Assembly: GCF_025823185.1 (NCBI RefSeq)
Contig: NZ_JACKVK010000013.1
Coordinates: 597,151-661,150, forward strand
Source: Mycobacterium yunnanensis
GTDB lineage: Bacteria > Actinomycetota > Actinomycetes > Mycobacteriales > Mycobacteriaceae
Length of the DNA: 64,000 nt
Reading direction: 5' to 3'
Positions 18,883 through 28,287 of this stretch are shown here, piece by piece (position 1 is the first letter of the stretch; every line of letters begins with the position of its first letter). The translations under genes and the position numbers were made by a program. The notes below the pieces were generated by a model. It searched no databases. It was not told the origin of the DNA and saw only the letters and a program-made list of their open reading frames with translations.

Positions 18883-19517
18883 GCGTGCTGTTCCCCTAAT
18901 TCATGAGACGTCGCGGGATAGAGACCGCGCTTGGTGACGTATTGGACGACGCCGTCGGGCACCAGGTACCAGATGGGTCTGCCGAGTTCGGCTCTCCTGC
19001 GGCAGTCGCTCGACGAGATCGCCAGGGCAGGAACCTCGACCAGGTTGAGCGCTTCGGCGGGTAGTTCCTTCATCGCGGCCTCGATGTGTTCGCCGTCGAG
19101 TTCGTACCCGGGCCGGCTGACGCCCACGAAGCGTGCGAGGGCGAACAGCTGCTCCCAGTTGCGCCACGACAGGATCGAGCCGAGGGCGTCGGCCCCGGTG
19201 ATGAAGTACAGGTCGGCGTCGGGATTGAGCGCCGCCAGGTCGCGCAGCGTGTCCTTGGTGTAGGTCGGGCCACCGCGGTCGATGTCGACCCGACTGACCG
19301 AGAACCGCGGATTGGCCGCCGTGGCGATGACGGTCATGAGGTAGCGGTCCTCGGCGGCGGTGACCGAGCGGTCGCGCTTCTGCCACGGTTGACCGGTGGG
19401 GACGAAGAGGACCTCGTCGAGGTCGAAGAGGTCGGCCACCTCACTCGCCGCGACGAGGTGACCGTGGTGGATGGGATCGAACGTCCCGCCCATCACCCCA
19501 AGTCTGCGTCGAGTCAC
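18879..19517 (-). CDS. nadD: Nicotinate-nucleotide adenylyltransferase
   Basis: A 212-residue NaMN adenylyltransferase, which makes deamido-NAD from ATP. LGVMGGTFDPIHHGHL at residues 6-21 is the nucleotidyltransferase signature, and AISSSDCRRRAE supplies the ISSS-x2-R ATP-binding motif. I chose GTG 19515-19517 (V-T-R-R-R-L), giving the length of the M. tuberculosis enzyme. It lies 11 bp after the VWA gene. Together with nadE at 24-26 kb, two steps of NAD synthesis are encoded in this region. Confidence 0.94.
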   Translation of the reverse strand: MTRRRLGVMGGTFDPIHHGHLVAASEVADLFDLDEVLFVPTGQPWQKRDRSVTAAEDRYLMTVIATAANPRFSVSRVDIDRGGPTYTKDTLRDLAALNPDADLYFITGADALGSILSWRNWEQLFALARFVGVSRPGYELDGEHIEAAMKELPAEALNLVEVPALAISSSDCRRRAELGRPIWYLVPDGVVQYVTKRGLYPATSHELGEQHA

Positions 19518-19528
19518 GACTAGGCAGC

Positions 19529-20977
19529 TTAGACGGGTAGCAGCTGGTCGATCACCGCGGCGAGCTGCTTGGCCGAGCGGCACTCGTGCATGGGGATGAC
19601 GCCCTCGTACCGCGGCACCGCCGAATCGCCGCTGCCCCACAGGTGCCTGGGCTCCGGGTTGAGCCAGTGGGCGTGGCGGCTGGCGGCCACCATGTGCTTC
19701 AGTAGGTCCACCTCGGGATTGCGGTAGTTGTTGCGCGCGTCGCCAAGCACCAGCAGCGAGCTCCGCGGGGACAACACGCTGGGATATTCGTCCAGGAACG
19801 AGACGAAGGCGTGCCCGTAGTCGGAGTGCCCGTCGCGGGTGAACACCCCGGCCTCCCGGGTGATGCGCTGCACGGCGACGGCGAGGTCGGAGTCCGGCCC
19901 GAACATCTCGGTGACCTCGTCGGTGGTGTCGATGAAGGCGAAGACGCGGACCCGGGAGAACTGCTGACGCAACGCGTTGACCAACAACAGGGTGAAGTGG
20001 CTGAAACCGGCCACCGACCCGGACACGTCGCACAGCACGACCAGTTCCGGACGTGCGGGCCGCGGCTTCTTGAGGACCACCTCGATCGGCACGCCGCCGG
20101 TGGACATGGACTTGCGCAACGTCTTGCGCAGGTCGATCTGACCCGCGCGGGATCGTCGGTGGCGCGCAGCCAGCCGCGACGCCAGCGTCCTGGCCAGTGG
20201 GGCGACCACGCGGCGCATCTCGCGGAGTTGCTCGCCGGAGGCACGCAGGAATTCGACGTTCTCCGACAGCTGGGGGATGCCGTAGGTCTGGACGTGCTGG
20301 CGTCCCAGTTGCTCGGCGGTGCGGCGCTTGGTCTCTGCCTCGACCATGCGGCGAAGCTGCCCGATGCGCTTGGCGGCCATCGCCTTGGCGATCTGCTCCT
20401 GGGTGGGGGTGGGTTCCTCACCGTAGGGCGCCAGCAGCCCGGCGAGCAGCTTGCCCTCCAACTCGTCCAGCGCCATCGCCTTGAGCGCCTGATACGACGA
20501 GTACGACGGACCACGGCTGGAGCTGTATTTGCCGAACGCCTCGACGATCTGGGCGACCATCGCCGCGAGCCGGTCGTCCATGGCGGCCAGATCCTCGTTG
20601 CGGGTCAGCATGTCGACCAGGGCGGCCCGCAGTTCCTCGGCGTCGGGACTGGCCGCACCGTCGGGCGGGCTCGGGTCTTCCTCGTCGTCGTCGGAGAGCA
20701 CGGTGCGCGCGCCGAGCGCGGCGGGGAACCACAGGTTGAACATCGCGTCGTAGGTCGCGCGGTGCTCCGGTCGGCGCAGCACCGCGCATGCCAGGCCCTC
20801 GCGCAACACCTCGCGGTCGCCGAGGCCGAGCACCGTCATCACCTGGCCCGCGTCGACCGTCTCCGAGGGCCCGACCGCGATGCCGACTCCGCGCAGCGCC
20901 TCGACGAACTCGACCAGATGACCGGGAAAGCCGTGCGGCGCAAGGGGTTGCGGCGGGCTGGAGCGACGGTAGGCCAT
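19529..20977 (-). CDS. VWA-domain CoxE-like protein (Rv2425c-like)
   Basis: A 482-residue protein with a helical N-terminal half and a C-terminal von Willebrand A domain. ELVVLCDVSGSVAGFSHF carries the MIDAS motif D-x-S-x-S for metal-dependent ligand binding. VWA/CoxE partners of MoxR ATPases help insert metals or mature enzymes; the client here is unknown. Its ATG overlaps the TGA of the MoxR gene by one base, so the pair is co-translated. Confidence 0.88.
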   Translation of the reverse strand: MAYRRSSPPQPLAPHGFPGHLVEFVEALRGVGIAVGPSETVDAGQVMTVLGLGDREVLREGLACAVLRRPEHRATYDAMFNLWFPAALGARTVLSDDDEEDPSPPDGAASPDAEELRAALVDMLTRNEDLAAMDDRLAAMVAQIVEAFGKYSSSRGPSYSSYQALKAMALDELEGKLLAGLLAPYGEEPTPTQEQIAKAMAAKRIGQLRRMVEAETKRRTAEQLGRQHVQTYGIPQLSENVEFLRASGEQLREMRRVVAPLARTLASRLAARHRRSRAGQIDLRKTLRKSMSTGGVPIEVVLKKPRPARPELVVLCDVSGSVAGFSHFTLLLVNALRQQFSRVRVFAFIDTTDEVTEMFGPDSDLAVAVQRITREAGVFTRDGHSDYGHAFVSFLDEYPSVLSPRSSLLVLGDARNNYRNPEVDLLKHMVAASRHAHWLNPEPRHLWGSGDSAVPRYEGVIPMHECRSAKQLAAVIDQLLPV

Positions 20978-21873
20978 CAGTTGAGCCTGAGCTCCCCGCT
21001 GGCCTTGATCTGATCGGACTGATGTTTGAGCACCACCCCGAGCGTGGCGGCGATCATTTCGTCGTCGATGGTGTCCATGCCCAGCGCCAGCACCGTGCGG
21101 CCCCAGTCTATGGTCTCCGCGACCGACGGCACCTTCTTGAGCTGCATGTCACGCAGCACGCCGATGATCCGAACCAGTTCCTCGGCGATCTTTTCCGGAA
21201 GCTCCGGCACGCGCGACAGCAGGATCCGGCGCTCGAGGTCCGGTGAGGGAAAGTCGATGTGCAGGAACAGGCATCGACGCTTGAGCGCCTCGGACAGCTC
21301 ACGCGTGGCGTTCGAGGTCAGCAAGACGAACGGGGTGCGCGTGGCCGTGATGGTGCCCAATTCCGGCACGGTGACGGCGAAGTCGGACAGCACCTCCAGC
21401 AGTAGACCCTCGATCTCGATGTCGGCCTTGTCGGTCTCGTCGATCAGCAGCACCGTCGGGTCGGTGCGTCGGATGGCGGTCAGCAGCGGTCGCTGCAGCA
21501 GGAATTCCTCGCTGAAGACGTCGGTCTTGGTCTGGTCCCAATCGCCTTCGGATCCAGCGCCGCCGCCTTGTCCAGATTGAATGCGCAGGATCTGCTTGGC
21601 GTGGTTCCACTCGTAGAGGGCGCGGGCCTCGTCGACGCCTTCGTAACATTGCAACCGCACCAGACCCGAGCCGGTGCACTGCGCGATCGCGCGGGCCAGT
21701 TCGGTCTTGCCGACGCCGGCCGGCCCCTCGACCAGTAGCGGCTTGCCGAGCCGGTCGGCCAGGAAGACCGCCGTCGCCGTGGCCGTGTCGGGCAGGTAAC
21801 CGGTTTCGGCGAGCCGCGTGGCGACGTCGTCGATGTCGGTGAACAGCGGGGTCGGACGGGTGGGCACGGCCAC
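20977..21873 (-). CDS. MoxR-family AAA+ ATPase (Rv2426c-like)
   Basis: A 298-residue AAA+ ATPase. Walker A is GPAGVGKTEL near residue 50, Walker B LLIDETDKAD near 150, and a sensor-type block LLTSNATRELSEALKRRC follows. MoxR ATPases act as chaperones with VWA proteins, as the coupled downstream gene encodes. The start GTG 21871-21873 follows AGGAGA by nine bases; a second GTG at 21867 is too far away. It follows proA by 17 bp in the same direction. Residues in the region with GQGGGAGSEGDW form a glycine-rich insert. Confidence 0.9.
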   Translation of the reverse strand: MAVPTRPTPLFTDIDDVATRLAETGYLPDTATATAVFLADRLGKPLLVEGPAGVGKTELARAIAQCTGSGLVRLQCYEGVDEARALYEWNHAKQILRIQSGQGGGAGSEGDWDQTKTDVFSEEFLLQRPLLTAIRRTDPTVLLIDETDKADIEIEGLLLEVLSDFAVTVPELGTITATRTPFVLLTSNATRELSEALKRRCLFLHIDFPSPDLERRILLSRVPELPEKIAEELVRIIGVLRDMQLKKVPSVAETIDWGRTVLALGMDTIDDEMIAATLGVVLKHQSDQIKASGELRLN

Positions 21874-21890
21874 GTTGGGTGTTCTCCTAG

Positions 21891-23138
21891 CTAGGCAGGG
21901 CGAATGTGGCCGTCGGGCGAACCCCACACGATCCACTTGGTCGAGGTCAACTCCGGCAGTCCCATCGGACCTCTGGCGTGGAGCTTCTGGGTGGAGATTC
22001 CGATCTCGGCACCGAAGCCGAACTGCTCGCCGTCGGTGAAGGCAGTCGACGCGTTGACCATCACCGCGGCGGCATCGACGCGGTCGGTGAAGCGTTGGGC
22101 CGCAGCCAAGTTGGTGGTCACGATGGCCTCGGTGTGCCCGGTGCCGTACTCGTTGACGTGTGCGATCGCGCCATCCACACCGTCGACGACGGCCACCGCG
22201 ATGTCCATCGAGAGGAATTCCGCGCGCAGATCCTCCTCGCTGGGGTCGAGGTGCACGGTGACGCCGGCGTCGGTGAGGGCGCCCACCAGCCGCGGCAGCG
22301 CGGTCGCCGCGATCGCCTCGTCGACCAGCAGGGTCTCGGCGGCGTTGCAGACGCTGGTGCGTCGGGTCTTGGCGTTCAGCACGATGCGCTCGGCGACCTC
22401 GAGGTCGGCCGCCTCGTGGACGAACACGTGGCAGTTGCCCACCCCGGTCTCGATGGTCGGCACGGTCGCGTCGCGCACCACGGCGTCGATGAGTCCGGCG
22501 CCCCCGCGGGGGATGACGACGTCGACCAAGCCACGCGCCTGAATGAGGTGCGTGACGCTGGCCCGGTCGGCGCTGGGCAGCAGCTGGACGGCATCCTCGG
22601 GCAACCCCTCCCCGAGCAGAGCCATCCGCAGCGCCGTGACGAGCGCCGCGTTGGACTGGGCGGCCGATGAACTGCCGCGCAGCAGTGCCGCGTTGCCCGA
22701 CTTGAGCGTCAGACCGAAGGCGTCGACGGTGACGTTGGGCCTGCCCTCGTAGACCATGCCGACCACGCCGAGCGGCACGCGCTGCTGACGGATCAGCAGG
22801 CCGTTGGGCAGGGTGCTGCCGCGCAGCACCTCGCCGACCGGATCCGGCAGGCCGGCGACCTGTCGAAGTCCCGACGCGATGCCCTCGACGCGCTGCGGGT
22901 TCAGGGCCAGCCGATCCAGCATCGACTCCGGCGTTCCCGCGGCCCTGGCGGCCTCGACGTCGGCGGCGTTGGCGGCGAGCACCTCGTGCACGTGTGCCAG
23001 CACCGCGTCGGCCGCCGCGTGCAGGGCCCGGTTCTTGGTCTCGGTGGTCAGCGTCGCGAGGACGCGGGCCGCGACGCGCGCCCGCCGGGCCGCGTCGTGG
23101 ACCTGGCTGCGCAGATCCGTGGGAGCTTCAACGCTCAT
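21891..23138 (-). CDS. proA: Gamma-glutamyl phosphate reductase
   Basis: A 415-residue enzyme that reduces glutamyl-5-phosphate to the semialdehyde for proline synthesis. It has the aldehyde-dehydrogenase-like fold; the catalytic cysteine is in RRTSVCNAAETLLV, and VPLGVVGMVYEGRPNVT is the family's nucleotide-binding region. Its partner proB is about 5 kb away rather than adjacent, as in M. tuberculosis. It heads the minus-strand block that continues through MoxR, VWA and nadD. Confidence 0.96.
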   Translation of the reverse strand: MSVEAPTDLRSQVHDAARRARVAARVLATLTTETKNRALHAAADAVLAHVHEVLAANAADVEAARAAGTPESMLDRLALNPQRVEGIASGLRQVAGLPDPVGEVLRGSTLPNGLLIRQQRVPLGVVGMVYEGRPNVTVDAFGLTLKSGNAALLRGSSSAAQSNAALVTALRMALLGEGLPEDAVQLLPSADRASVTHLIQARGLVDVVIPRGGAGLIDAVVRDATVPTIETGVGNCHVFVHEAADLEVAERIVLNAKTRRTSVCNAAETLLVDEAIAATALPRLVGALTDAGVTVHLDPSEEDLRAEFLSMDIAVAVVDGVDGAIAHVNEYGTGHTEAIVTTNLAAAQRFTDRVDAAAVMVNASTAFTDGEQFGFGAEIGISTQKLHARGPMGLPELTSTKWIVWGSPDGHIRPA

Positions 23139-23206
23139 TAGTGCAGCTTATCGAGGTAGGCCGCGATTCGCCGCGCCGGGTCGAGCGAATCGCTGCGCAC
23201 GCCGAC

Positions 23207-24001
23207 TCAGTTCGACGGCCTGAGCACGTCGTGCGCGATGGACAACGCGGTGCCCGTCTCGGCGTCCGCCGAGCGCTGGGAGACCAGGACCCGACTTCGA
23301 TCCGGGGACAGGGCGACCGACAGCACGTGGTGCGGTGCGCCACCGGCGTACGCCACCCGGTTGACGCGGATCAGCGGCGACCCGATGGCGGTCGCCAGCA
23401 GTGACGCCGTTCGGGGACCGGCGATTTCGGCGGTCATCTCGTGGTCGAGGCGTTCCAAGACCACCCCGGCGGCGGTCATCAGCCCGTAGAGCGTGACCCG
23501 CCGCAGGGCCGACTCGGTCACCACGTCGGCGAGTTCGGCGGGCAACCACGCGTCGGTGATCATCAGCGGTTCGGAGGTGAGGCGCTCGTGGCGCACCCGC
23601 AGGACGTGCAGTGCGGTGTCGCGGTGATCCCATCGGGCGGCGACGGCGGGGGGCACGGCCCGCACGCCCCATTCGACGACGTCGACCTCGGTCTCGACTT
23701 CGACCTGCCGCATGTTGTCCAGGCTGGAGGCCTGGTGAGCCTCCGCCGACCGTTCGCTGACGAACGATCCGACGCCGTGCCGGCGGTCGACGAGGCCGGC
23801 GTCGGACAGATCGGACAGCGCCCGTCGCACCGTGATGCGTGAGACGCCGAACATGTCGCACAACGTCTGCTCGGTCGGCAGTGCCTCACCCGAGGCCAGC
23901 GCGCCCCTGCTGATCTCGTCGTGAAGCACCAAGTAGAGCTGCCGGTGCAGCGGAACCCCGGCGTCCACGCTGACACGAGCGGCGTTGCCGGGTTCGTCCA
24001 C
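23207..24001 (-). CDS. GntR-family regulator with UTRA domain
   Basis: A 264-residue regulator. The N-terminal winged helix (about 15-85) contains MFGVSRITVRRALSDLSD and GLVDRRHGVGSFV; residues from about 100 form a UTRA ligand-binding domain (VLRVRHERLTSEPLMI, then VNRVAYAGGAPHHVLSV), which in HutC-type members senses small metabolites such as sugar phosphates or histidine derivatives. I used GTG 23999-24001; a GTG closer in (before DAGVPLHRQ) is also possible. It lies 28 bp after nadE on the same strand with no metabolic partner gene downstream, so its target is unclear. Confidence 0.85.
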   Translation of the reverse strand: MDEPGNAARVSVDAGVPLHRQLYLVLHDEISRGALASGEALPTEQTLCDMFGVSRITVRRALSDLSDAGLVDRRHGVGSFVSERSAEAHQASSLDNMRQVEVETEVDVVEWGVRAVPPAVAARWDHRDTALHVLRVRHERLTSEPLMITDAWLPAELADVVTESALRRVTLYGLMTAAGVVLERLDHEMTAEIAGPRTASLLATAIGSPLIRVNRVAYAGGAPHHVLSVALSPDRSRVLVSQRSADAETGTALSIAHDVLRPSN

Positions 24002-24029
24002 AGCGGAGAGTTTTTCACATCGGCGGCCG

Positions 24030-26072
24030 TCAGGCCTGCGGGACCTCGCGCTCGATCTCTTCGAGCCAGATGCGAGCGGACATGTCCGACGGGGCGCGCC
24101 AGTCACCGCGCGGAGACAGCGCACCGCCCGCGGAGACCTTCGGACCGTTGGGCAGCGCCGAGCGCTTGAACTGGCTGAAGGAGTAGAAGCGTTGAACGAA
24201 AACCTCCAGCCAGTGCCGAATCTCGGCCAGGGAGTACTCCGGCCTCTCGTCGGCGGGGTACCCCGTAGGCCACCGGCCTGCCTCGGCGTCGTGCCACGCA
24301 TGCCAGGCCAGGAAGGCGACCTTGGCGGGCCCGAACCCGTAGCGCAGCACCTGGAACAGCGAGAAATCCTGCAGGACATACGGTCCCACCTTGGCCTCGC
24401 TGCTCTGAATCTCCTCGTCCTCGCCGGCGGGCACCAGCTCGGGGGTGATCTCGGTCTCCACCACCGACTGCAGCACCATGTTGACGTCCTCGGCGAACTG
24501 ACCAGAGGAGATGACCCAGCGAATCAGATGCTGAATCAACGTCTTCGGCACGCCGCCGTTGACGTTGTAGTGCGACATCTGGTCGCCGACACCGTAGGTG
24601 GACCACCCGAGCGCGAGTTCGGAGAGGTCACCGGTGCCGAGCACGATGCCGCCTCGCTGGTTGGCCAGCCGGAACAGGTAGTCGGTGCGCAGACCGGCCT
24701 GCACGTTCTCGAAGGTGACGTCGTAGACCTTCTCGCCGCGGGCGAAGGGGTGGTCCATCTCGGTCAGCATCCGTATCGCCGTGTCGCGAATGTCGATCTC
24801 CGCGAACGTCACCCCCAGTGCCGCGCACAAGGCGATCGCGTTGCCCTTGGTGCGCTCCCCGGTGGCGAAGCCGGGCATCGTGAACGCCAAGATGTCACTG
24901 CGCGGCCGCTGCTCACGGTCCATGGCCCGGGCCGCGACGATCAGCGCATGGGTGGAGTCCAGACCACCCGAGACGCCGATGACGATCTTGGGGTACTTCA
25001 GCGCCCGCATCCGCTGCTCGAGGCCGGACACCTGAATGCTGTAGGCCTCGTAGCAATCCCGTTGCAGCCGTTCGGGATCCGACGGGACGAAGGGAAAGCG
25101 CTCGACGGCGCGGCGCAACCCGATGTCACCGGAGGGCGGGTCGAGGACGAACTCGACGCGCCGGAACCCGTCGACGCGTTCGGCGTGGTGGCGCCGGTTG
25201 TCGTCGAAGGTCCCCATCCGCAGCCGCTCGGCACGCAACAGACCGACGTCGACGTCGGCCACCGACCTGCGTTCGCCCTTGGGGAAGCGCTCGGTCTCGG
25301 CGAGCAGCACGCCGTTCTCGTAGATCATCGTCTGCCCGTCCCAGGCCAGGTCGGTCGTCGACTCGCCCTCGCCAGCCGCGGCGTAGACGTAGGCCGCCAG
25401 ACACCGCGACGACGCCGACTGTGCCAACAACTTTCGGTCGTCGGCGCGGCCGATGGTGATGGGACTGCCGGACAGGTTGGCGAGCACGGTCGCACCCGCG
25501 AGCGCGGCCTCGGCACTGGGCGGCACCGGCACCCACATGTCCTCGCAGATCTCGACGTGCAGCACGAAGTTCGGCAGGTCGGTCGCGGTGAACAGGAGGT
25601 CGGGCCCGAACGGCACGTCGGAGCCGCCGAGCCTGATGACGCCGTTCTGGTCGTCGCCGGGAGCGATCTGTCGCCGTTCGTAGAACTCGCGGTAGGTCGG
25701 CAGGTAGGACTTCGGCACGACGCCCAGCACTACGCCGCGGTGGATCACGACGGCGGTGTTGTAGACGCGGTTGCGGTGGCGCAGCGGGGCACCGATCGCC
25801 AGCACGGGCAGCAGGTCCGCCGAGGCCGTCACGACGTCGACGACGGCGGCCTCGACGGCGTCGAGCAGCGTGTCCTGCAAGACGATGTCCTCGATCGAGT
25901 ACCCCGACAACGTCAGTTCGGGAAAGACGGCCAGGCCGACGCCGTCGTCGTGGCATTCGCGCGCCAGCCCCAGCACCGATGCGGCATTGAGGGCCGGGTC
26001 GGCCAGCGCCGTGTGATGCGTGCAGGCGGCGACACGCACGTAGTCGTGTCGGTAGGCGGAGTAGAAGTCCAC
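24030..26072 (-). CDS. nadE: Glutamine-dependent NAD+ synthetase
   Basis: A 680-residue two-domain enzyme. The N-terminal nitrilase-like glutaminase has its triad Glu52 (FPELTLSGYS), Lys121 (VVPKSYLP) and Cys176 (HVEICEDMW), the same numbers I recall for the M. tuberculosis enzyme; the C-terminal synthetase has the P-loop IGVSGGLDSTHAL near 365. It amidates deamido-NAD using ammonia channelled from glutamine. The GTG start opens MDFYSAYRHDYVRVAACTH. It is divergent from the sirtuin gene, which consumes NAD. Confidence 0.97.
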   Translation of the reverse strand: MDFYSAYRHDYVRVAACTHHTALADPALNAASVLGLARECHDDGVGLAVFPELTLSGYSIEDIVLQDTLLDAVEAAVVDVVTASADLLPVLAIGAPLRHRNRVYNTAVVIHRGVVLGVVPKSYLPTYREFYERRQIAPGDDQNGVIRLGGSDVPFGPDLLFTATDLPNFVLHVEICEDMWVPVPPSAEAALAGATVLANLSGSPITIGRADDRKLLAQSASSRCLAAYVYAAAGEGESTTDLAWDGQTMIYENGVLLAETERFPKGERRSVADVDVGLLRAERLRMGTFDDNRRHHAERVDGFRRVEFVLDPPSGDIGLRRAVERFPFVPSDPERLQRDCYEAYSIQVSGLEQRMRALKYPKIVIGVSGGLDSTHALIVAARAMDREQRPRSDILAFTMPGFATGERTKGNAIALCAALGVTFAEIDIRDTAIRMLTEMDHPFARGEKVYDVTFENVQAGLRTDYLFRLANQRGGIVLGTGDLSELALGWSTYGVGDQMSHYNVNGGVPKTLIQHLIRWVISSGQFAEDVNMVLQSVVETEITPELVPAGEDEEIQSSEAKVGPYVLQDFSLFQVLRYGFGPAKVAFLAWHAWHDAEAGRWPTGYPADERPEYSLAEIRHWLEVFVQRFYSFSQFKRSALPNGPKVSAGGALSPRGDWRAPSDMSARIWLEEIEREVPQA

Positions 26073-26119
26073 GACCCGATCATCCCAGGTCGCCCACGAG
26101 CGGCCTACCCTGGACGGAG

Positions 26120-26962
26120 ATGAACGACTCCACCGCCCCCGAACTGGTCGGCCTGCTCGCAGGTCGGCGCCTGGCAGTCCTGACCGGCGCAGGCCTGTCG
26201 ACCGATTCTGGCATCCCGGACTACCGCGGCCCCGACTCCCCGCCGAGCAACCCGATGACGATTCGGCAGTTCACCTCCGACCCCGCGTTCCGGCAGCGCT
26301 ACTGGGCGCGCAACCACGTCGGGTGGCGGCACATGCACGCCACCCTCCCCAACGCCGGGCACCGGGCGCTCGCCGCGTTGGAACGCGCCGGCGTGGTCAC
26401 CGGCCTGATCACCCAGAACGTGGACCTGTTGCACACCAAGGCGGGCAGTGAGAACGTCGTCAACCTGCATGGCACGTACGCCGACGTCGTCTGCCTCGGC
26501 TGCGGGTCGACCATGACGCGCGCCCAGTTGGCCGACGAACTCGAAGCGCTCAACCCGGGCTTCGCCGAACGCGCCGAACGGGTGGGCGGCATCGCGGTGG
26601 CCCCCGACGCCGACGCGATGATCGAGGAGACCTCCTCGTTCCGATACGTCGACTGCGTTCGCTGCGGTGGGATGCTCAAACCCGACATCGTCTACTTCGG
26701 CGAGAGCGTTCCGAAGGACCGGGTGGCGCAGGCATATTCGTTGGTCGACGACGCCGACGCCCTGCTCGTCGCCGGATCGTCACTGACGGTGTTCTCCGGA
26801 TTGCGCTTCGTCAGGCACGCCGCGGCGGCGGGCAAGCCGGTCGCGATCATCAACCGCGGCGCCACCCGCGGCGACGAGCTCGCTGCGGTGAAGCTCGACG
26901 CGGGCTGTTCGGAGCTGCTGGTCCTCCTCGTCGACGAACTGGCCCCGATTCCGGCCCCCTAG
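26120..26962 (+). CDS. Sirtuin NAD-dependent protein deacylase
   Basis: A 280-residue Sir2-family protein. GAGLSTDSGIPDYRG is the NAD-binding start, TQNVDLLH and NLHGTY contain the catalytic region, CLGC and CVRC are the paired zinc-binding cysteines, and VAGSSLTVFSG closes the NAD site. It removes acyl groups from lysines, releasing nicotinamide. The RPDS-type linker of bacterial desuccinylases is replaced here (GPDSPPSNP), so acyl preference is open. It is divergent from nadE and shares its last 4 bp with the convergent P450 gene (palindromic CTAG, each strand reading TAG). Confidence 0.92.
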   Translation: MNDSTAPELVGLLAGRRLAVLTGAGLSTDSGIPDYRGPDSPPSNPMTIRQFTSDPAFRQRYWARNHVGWRHMHATLPNAGHRALAALERAGVVTGLITQNVDLLHTKAGSENVVNLHGTYADVVCLGCGSTMTRAQLADELEALNPGFAERAERVGGIAVAPDADAMIEETSSFRYVDCVRCGGMLKPDIVYFGESVPKDRVAQAYSLVDDADALLVAGSSLTVFSGLRFVRHAAAAGKPVAIINRGATRGDELAAVKLDAGCSELLVLLVDELAPIPAP

Positions 26963-28221
26963 AAGGTGACCGGCAGGGCACGCACGCCGTGGACGAAGTT
27001 GCCAGGGACGTAGGACGGCTCCCCCGCCGAGATGCCCGGCAGCTGGGTGAGCAGTTCCCCGAAGAGCGCGCGCAGCTGAGCCCTCGCCACGTGCGCACCG
27101 AGGCAGAAGTGGCGGCCCCCACCACCAAAGCCCAGGTGCGGGTTGGGCTTACGCGACAAGTCGAAGCGCTCGGGCGCGTCGAAGACGGTCTCGTCGAAGT
27201 TGCCCGACGCGTAGAACATGACGACCTTCTCCCCCGCGGCGACGTCGTGACCGCCGACCTGGCAGTCGACGGCGGCCGTGCGGCGGAAGGTCATCACCGG
27301 GGTCGCCCATCGAATGAATTCCTCGACGGCGCCGGGAATGCGGTCGTCGAAGTCGGCTGCCAGCCAGGCGCGCTGGTCGTCGAAGTCGGTGAGCGCCTTG
27401 ACGGCGTGGCTGGCGGTCTGGCGGGTGGTGTCGTTGCCCGCGACCGCCAGCAGGACGAAGAAGGCGGCGATCTCCGCGTCGGTCAGCCGGTCGCCGTCGA
27501 CCTCGGCGTGGACGAGCGCGCTGATCAGGTCGTCGCCCGGGTTCTCGCGGCGGTCGGCGGCCAGGGCACCGGCCACCCCGTGCAGGTACATCTGGCTTCC
27601 GATGAGGACCTCCAGGGGATTTCGCCCGTCGAGATAGTGCGGATCGCCCCACGACACCATGGCGTCGGCGGCGTCGGCCACTTGGGCCCGCTCGGATTCG
27701 GGGATGCCGACCATGTCCGAGAGGGTCCGGATCGGCAGCTCCTTGGCGCACAGGTCGACGAAGTCCGCTCCGCTGCCCGCGGAGCGCAGCTCGGCGACGA
27801 TGTCGGCGGCGTTGGCCTTGATCGAGTCCTCGATGCGACGCACCTGCCGCGGGGTGAAGGCGGCGTGCACGACCTTGCGAATCTTGGTGTGCCGCGGGGC
27901 ATCCATGGCCAGGAACGACTGTGACGCCTCGAGCAGCTCCTCGGGCACGTTCTCGAACAGCACGCCCTTGCCCGAGAGGAACGTCTCGCTGTCCTTGCTG
28001 ACGGCGACGATGTCGGCGTGCCGGGTCACCGCCCAGTAGCCGCGGTCCTCGGGGTCGTGCATCAGCGCGTCCTCGACGGGTGGGTGCCAGCTGACGGGCC
28101 GGTCGCGCCGCAGTTGGGCGAAGGCCTTCTCACGGTCGGCGGCGGTGGTCGACCAGAACGCCCGAGACGACAGGTCGATTGGGTCGTACGGGCGGACGGG
28201 TGTGAGCGGCGACACAGTCAT
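26959..28221 (-). CDS. Cytochrome P450
   Basis: A 420-residue soluble bacterial P450. The haem-thiolate Cys373 lies in FGGGGRHFCLGAHVAR, the I-helix oxygen-activation motif is LAVAGNDTT near 255, and the K-helix E-x-x-R appears as EEFIRW. The pattern recalls CYP124/125/142-type steroid or lipid hydroxylases but I cannot name a family. No ferredoxin gene is adjacent. It diverges from a TetR gene across a 66-bp spacer holding a perfect inverted repeat, so it is probably repressed by that TetR. Confidence 0.93.
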   Translation of the reverse strand: MTVSPLTPVRPYDPIDLSSRAFWSTTAADREKAFAQLRRDRPVSWHPPVEDALMHDPEDRGYWAVTRHADIVAVSKDSETFLSGKGVLFENVPEELLEASQSFLAMDAPRHTKIRKVVHAAFTPRQVRRIEDSIKANAADIVAELRSAGSGADFVDLCAKELPIRTLSDMVGIPESERAQVADAADAMVSWGDPHYLDGRNPLEVLIGSQMYLHGVAGALAADRRENPGDDLISALVHAEVDGDRLTDAEIAAFFVLLAVAGNDTTRQTASHAVKALTDFDDQRAWLAADFDDRIPGAVEEFIRWATPVMTFRRTAAVDCQVGGHDVAAGEKVVMFYASGNFDETVFDAPERFDLSRKPNPHLGFGGGGRHFCLGAHVARAQLRALFGELLTQLPGISAGEPSYVPGNFVHGVRALPVTF

Positions 28222-28234
28222 GGCGGTGACGATA

Positions 28235-28254
28235 TGTCTAGACAGTATGTCTAG
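28235..28254. promoter_or_regulatory. Inverted-repeat operator between P450 and TetR genes
   Basis: CTAGACA-GTA-TGTCTAG (28238-28254) is a perfect 7-3-7 inverted repeat, and its left arm sits in a second perfect palindrome, TGTCTAGACA (28235-28244). The element lies 14 bp upstream of the P450 start and overlaps the -35 region of the candidate tetR promoter. This is the classic place for a TetR dimer-pair site controlling both divergent genes. Confidence 0.7.
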
Positions 28255-28275
28255 TCAAGATGTGTGCGCGGCGTC

Positions 28276-28281
28276 TACGCT
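28276..28281 (+). promoter_or_regulatory. Candidate -10 element of the TetR gene
   Basis: TACGCT is six bases before GTG 28288, consistent with a leaderless transcript beginning at the start codon. No Shine-Dalgarno precedes that GTG. The operator at 28235-28254 would cover the -35 position, which supports autorepression. Confidence 0.35.
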
Positions 28282-28287
28282 GCTTGG

